Below, piece by piece: positions 43,279 through 45,345 of a stretch of 45,345 bases of DNA. Origin of the DNA: an uncultured Caulobacterales bacterium. Lineage in GTDB: Bacteria; Pseudomonadota; Alphaproteobacteria; Caulobacterales; Maricaulaceae. Where the stretch lies: contig CALDSY010000011.1 in NCBI GenBank assembly GCA_937924355.1, positions 1 through 45,345 of the forward strand, given 5' to 3'. Numbering within the stretch: the first letter of the stretch is position 1; each line of letters starts with the position of its first letter. Position numbers and translations under genes: made by a program. Below the pieces are notes generated by a model, which made no database searches, was not told where the DNA came from, and worked only from the letters and a program-made list of their open reading frames with translations.

Positions 43279-44090
43279 TTGGCATCTCCAATTGAATGAT
43301 CCATTGTGTGGGCCGGTGTTTCCATGCAGGCACCACCGACAGGCTTAGCAGGTACGCCTGCCACGGTACATTTAGCAGGCACGGGTTTAAGTACAACAGA
43401 ATTTGCCGCAATTTTTGCGCCGTCGCCTATTTCGATATTTCCTAGAACACTGGCACCCGCGCCTATCAGGACGCCGTTACCAATTTTGGGATGCCGGTCT
43501 TCGTCGGCTTTCCCGGTCCCGCCCAAAGTCACGCCTTGAAGGATAGAACAGTCATCGCCCAGGACAGCCGTTTCGCCCATGACAAAACCTGTGGCATGAT
43601 CCAGCATAATCCCAGACCCAATCCGCGCGGCAGGGTTGATATCGACACCAAATTGCTCGGAACTGCGGTTTTGCAAATGGAACGCGATTAGATCTCGTCC
43701 TTGCATATAAAGGGCATGGGCACATCGGTGGGTCTGAATTGCCATATATCCTTTGAAATATAGAAAAGCCTGCAAACACGTTCGGCAGGCCGGGTCCCGG
43801 TCCATAGTCGCCAAAAGGTCTCGCGCCGCATAATCAACAATAGACGGATCGCTTTCAATGGCTTCGGAGAGAACACGGCGCAATTTCAGCGTTGTGAAAT
43901 CCGTTGTCGCCAATTTGTCGGACAAATGATTGACCAGCGCTGTGCCGAGTGTTTCCTGCTCTAGAATTGTCGCGTGCAAAAAAGAGGATAAAGCAGGTTC
44001 TTTGGTTGCATAAGTCGCGGCTTCTTTGCGGAGACAATCCCACGCGCAAATATCGGTCCGTTCGTCTTTAGCGATATTTAATCGGGCCAT
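43275..44090 (-). CDS. cysE: serine O-acetyltransferase
   Basis: Acetylates serine from acetyl-CoA, the first step of cysteine synthesis. 271 residues: N-terminal helical domain (about 1-140) and a left-handed beta-helix with hexapeptide repeats. The catalytic pair is Asp150 (GVDINPAARIG) and His165 (LDHATG), close to Asp143/His158 of E. coli. The C-terminal tail is Pro/Cys rich. GGAGG lies five bases before the ATG. Confidence 0.95.
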   Translation of the reverse strand: MARLNIAKDERTDICAWDCLRKEAATYATKEPALSSFLHATILEQETLGTALVNHLSDKLATTDFTTLKLRRVLSEAIESDPSIVDYAARDLLATMDRDPACRTCLQAFLYFKGYMAIQTHRCAHALYMQGRDLIAFHLQNRSSEQFGVDINPAARIGSGIMLDHATGFVMGETAVLGDDCSILQGVTLGGTGKADEDRHPKIGNGVLIGAGASVLGNIEIGDGAKIAANSVVLKPVPAKCTVAGVPAKPVGGACMETPAHTMDHSIGDAK

Positions 44091-44185
44091 AGCTGCCTCC
44101 TCTATTACGGACAGATAGTGCGCATTTCGGGAAATGCAAAATAAAATTAAGTTTACAGGCCAATCAAATTTGCAATTAGACCCAG

Positions 44186-44644
44186 CTATCCACGTCCGCG
44201 GTAATTAGAAACACCCTGGTCAGGTACCCACAGGCCTTCCGGAATTTTGCCAGTCTGATAAAATACGTCGATCGGAATTCCCCCGCGCGGATACCAGTAC
44301 CCGCCTATACGTAGCCAACGCGGCTTAAGCTCTTTGACCAATCTTTGCCCGATACCCGTCGTGCAAGCTTCGTGAAAGTCTCCGTGATTTCGAAAACTCC
44401 CCAAATATAGCTTAAACGACTTGGACTCGACGATCCATTCGTCCGGACAATAATCAATTACCAAGTGGGCAAAATCCGGCTGACCCGTGACGGGACATAT
44501 GGATGTGAATTCAGGGCAGCTTAAACGTACCAAATAAGGTTCGCTTGTCGGGCTTTTGACCCGCTCTAAGACCGCCTTGTCTGGCGCGCTTGGCATTGGG
44601 GTTTGTCCACCCAGTTGGTCGAGTTTGTCGTAATTCTGGCTCAT
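44186..44644 (-). CDS. queF: NADPH-dependent 7-cyano-7-deazaguanine reductase
   Basis: Reduces preQ0 to preQ1 in queuosine synthesis. 152 residues, the short unimodular form. The catalytic Cys50 lies in ICPVTGQPD (with Asp57), the QueF motif [20 protein letters not shown] contains Glu92, and NADPH-binding residues follow. The VUT-type transporter at 31.1 kb may supply the same pathway. Confidence 0.95.
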   Translation of the reverse strand: MSQNYDKLDQLGGQTPMPSAPDKAVLERVKSPTSEPYLVRLSCPEFTSICPVTGQPDFAHLVIDYCPDEWIVESKSFKLYLGSFRNHGDFHEACTTGIGQRLVKELKPRWLRIGGYWYPRGGIPIDVFYQTGKIPEGLWVPDQGVSNYRGRG

Positions 44645-44676
44645 GGACGGGCCACTAGCCTTTTAAACGCGCGCGT

Positions 44677-45345
44677 TCAAGACTTATGGGTGATCGGATG
44701 GCCAAATTTCCCATGAACCCAGCGCGGCAGCAATGTCATTTTCATAAGAAATTTCTGAGAGGGCACTTCAACATATTTTTGCGTCAGATGGGACGCGATC
44801 AAAACACAAACCAAATACGGCACGAGATAGAGATCCCCCAAGACTCCCATTTTAAACCAGCCCTCTCCTAGAATTGGAACTAATACGACCTTGGAAAAGG
44901 CGTAAAAGAAAACGGCTATAATCATGTGAACCATGTAAACGGAATAAGATATTCTCGCTAAATACTTGAAAAACGGGAGCATCATAAATTTTGAAACCAG
45001 GCCTTTGTCGAAGGCGAAAATCAGCACGAAGAAGAACAGTATTGGGGCTGCAAAGAATTGAAGCTTGCCGGAACAGTAAATCACGAAAAGCGTGCTTATG
45101 ATGACGATTGCCAATTCCAAAACACTGGCCAGAGCAAAACTCATATTTTGAACAAGTCGGGAATCCTTGAGCAAAGGATATATGCCAGCAACCACGACGC
45201 CTGTGTAAAACCCGCCTAGACACCGCAGGAACGCATAATCATAGGTGATATTCATATCCGGCTTAAGACGAGACAGTAATCCATAAATCCCTGCAACAAC
45301 CAATCCCAATAGCAAAAAGTGCCATAGCTTGCGCAGGGGCGCCCA
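44677..45345 (-). CDS. acyltransferase 3 family membrane protein, 5' end beyond the window
   Basis: The C-terminal ~222 residues of a polytopic membrane protein. The reading frame stays open to the last base (WAPLRKLWHFL...), so its start lies outside. Conserved features: FKYLARISYSVYMVHMIIA, the late YVEVPSQKF segment of AT3 proteins, and about seven hydrophobic segments. AT3 enzymes acetylate sugars, peptidoglycan or other envelope molecules; the catalytic N-terminal His is not in view. Substrate unknown. Confidence 0.85.
   Translation of the reverse strand, partial: WAPLRKLWHFLLLGLVVAGIYGLLSRLKPDMNITYDYAFLRCLGGFYTGVVVAGIYPLLKDSRLVQNMSFALASVLELAIVIISTLFVIYCSGKLQFFAAPILFFFVLIFAFDKGLVSKFMMLPFFKYLARISYSVYMVHMIIAVFFYAFSKVVLVPILGEGWFKMGVLGDLYLVPYLVCVLIASHLTQKYVEVPSQKFLMKMTLLPRWVHGKFGHPITHKS

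Overview
The window is ordinary chromosomal backbone of an alphaproteobacterium, most likely a marine relative of Hyphomonas/Maricaulis (Caulobacterales sensu lato) with moderate GC. Evidence for this: the alphaproteobacterial gene orders erpA/dgt/SPOR/nagZ/scpA/scpB/tatABC, cysE-DUF3126, hflK-hflC-DUF2065-degP and mreBCD-mrdA-rodA; an ATP-type pckA; an MlaE permease with a fused STAS domain; and a TTAA-N7-TTAA site of the CtrA type. I see no rRNA, tRNA, CRISPR array, insertion sequence, prophage or attachment site. Genes are tightly packed with many 4-base ATGA/GTGA overlaps, and no stretch longer than about 175 bases lacks a gene.

Layout. 1-5.9 kb (+): 3' part of an M1 metallopeptidase, a DUF6702-like exported protein, GST-VOC-GST, pckA and a YihX-like HAD phosphatase. 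5.9-9.9 kb: beta-carbonic anhydrase, RhlE-like helicase, HPt protein, CPBP protease, small winged-helix-like protein. 10-12.4 kb: an 800-residue membrane-anchored coiled-coil protein of TipN-like architecture. 12.4-15.9 kb (-): a four-gene Mla/Mce lipid-transport operon. 16-18.3 kb: dipeptide epimerase and a sodium symporter. 18.4-23.9 kb (-): rodA, mrdA, mreD, mreC, mreB, the cell-elongation operon. 24-25.9 kb (-): a TVP38 membrane protein, a candidate attenuator or small-RNA locus, and miaA. 25.9-31.1 kb: serB, then folA-hflK-hflC-DUF2065-degP (-). 31.1-38.2 kb: a VUT-type queuosine-precursor transporter, then tatC/B/A, scpB/scpA, nagZ, a SPOR protein and dgt (-), with erpA divergent. 38.2-42.5 kb: patatin phospholipase, DUF2157 and GDYXXLXY-type proteins, rhomboid, GYF_2 protein. 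42.5 kb to the end (-): gamma-carbonic anhydrase, DUF3126, cysE, queF, and an acyltransferase-3 gene that runs off the edge.

How the genes work together. Much of the window serves the envelope and its growth: wall elongation (Mre/PBP2/RodA), peptidoglycan recycling (NagZ, dipeptide epimerase), a SPOR protein, retrograde lipid transport (Mla/Mce), Tat export and membrane proteolysis (HflKC, DegP, CPBP, rhomboid). Queuosine is touched twice (QueF and a VUT transporter), and tRNA is also modified by MiaA.

The most unusual region is 24824-24940 on the minus strand. A well-spaced promoter there leads into a hairpin that holds a ribosome-binding site, then a 20-codon ORF with two adjacent Trp codons, then an intrinsic terminator inside that ORF. 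It looks like a compact attenuator or a small dual-function RNA. A terminator-like hairpin just before mreB, a shared 17-base element at two divergent start junctions, a CtrA-type site before the SPOR gene, and a LacI-type palindrome before pckA also deserve attention.
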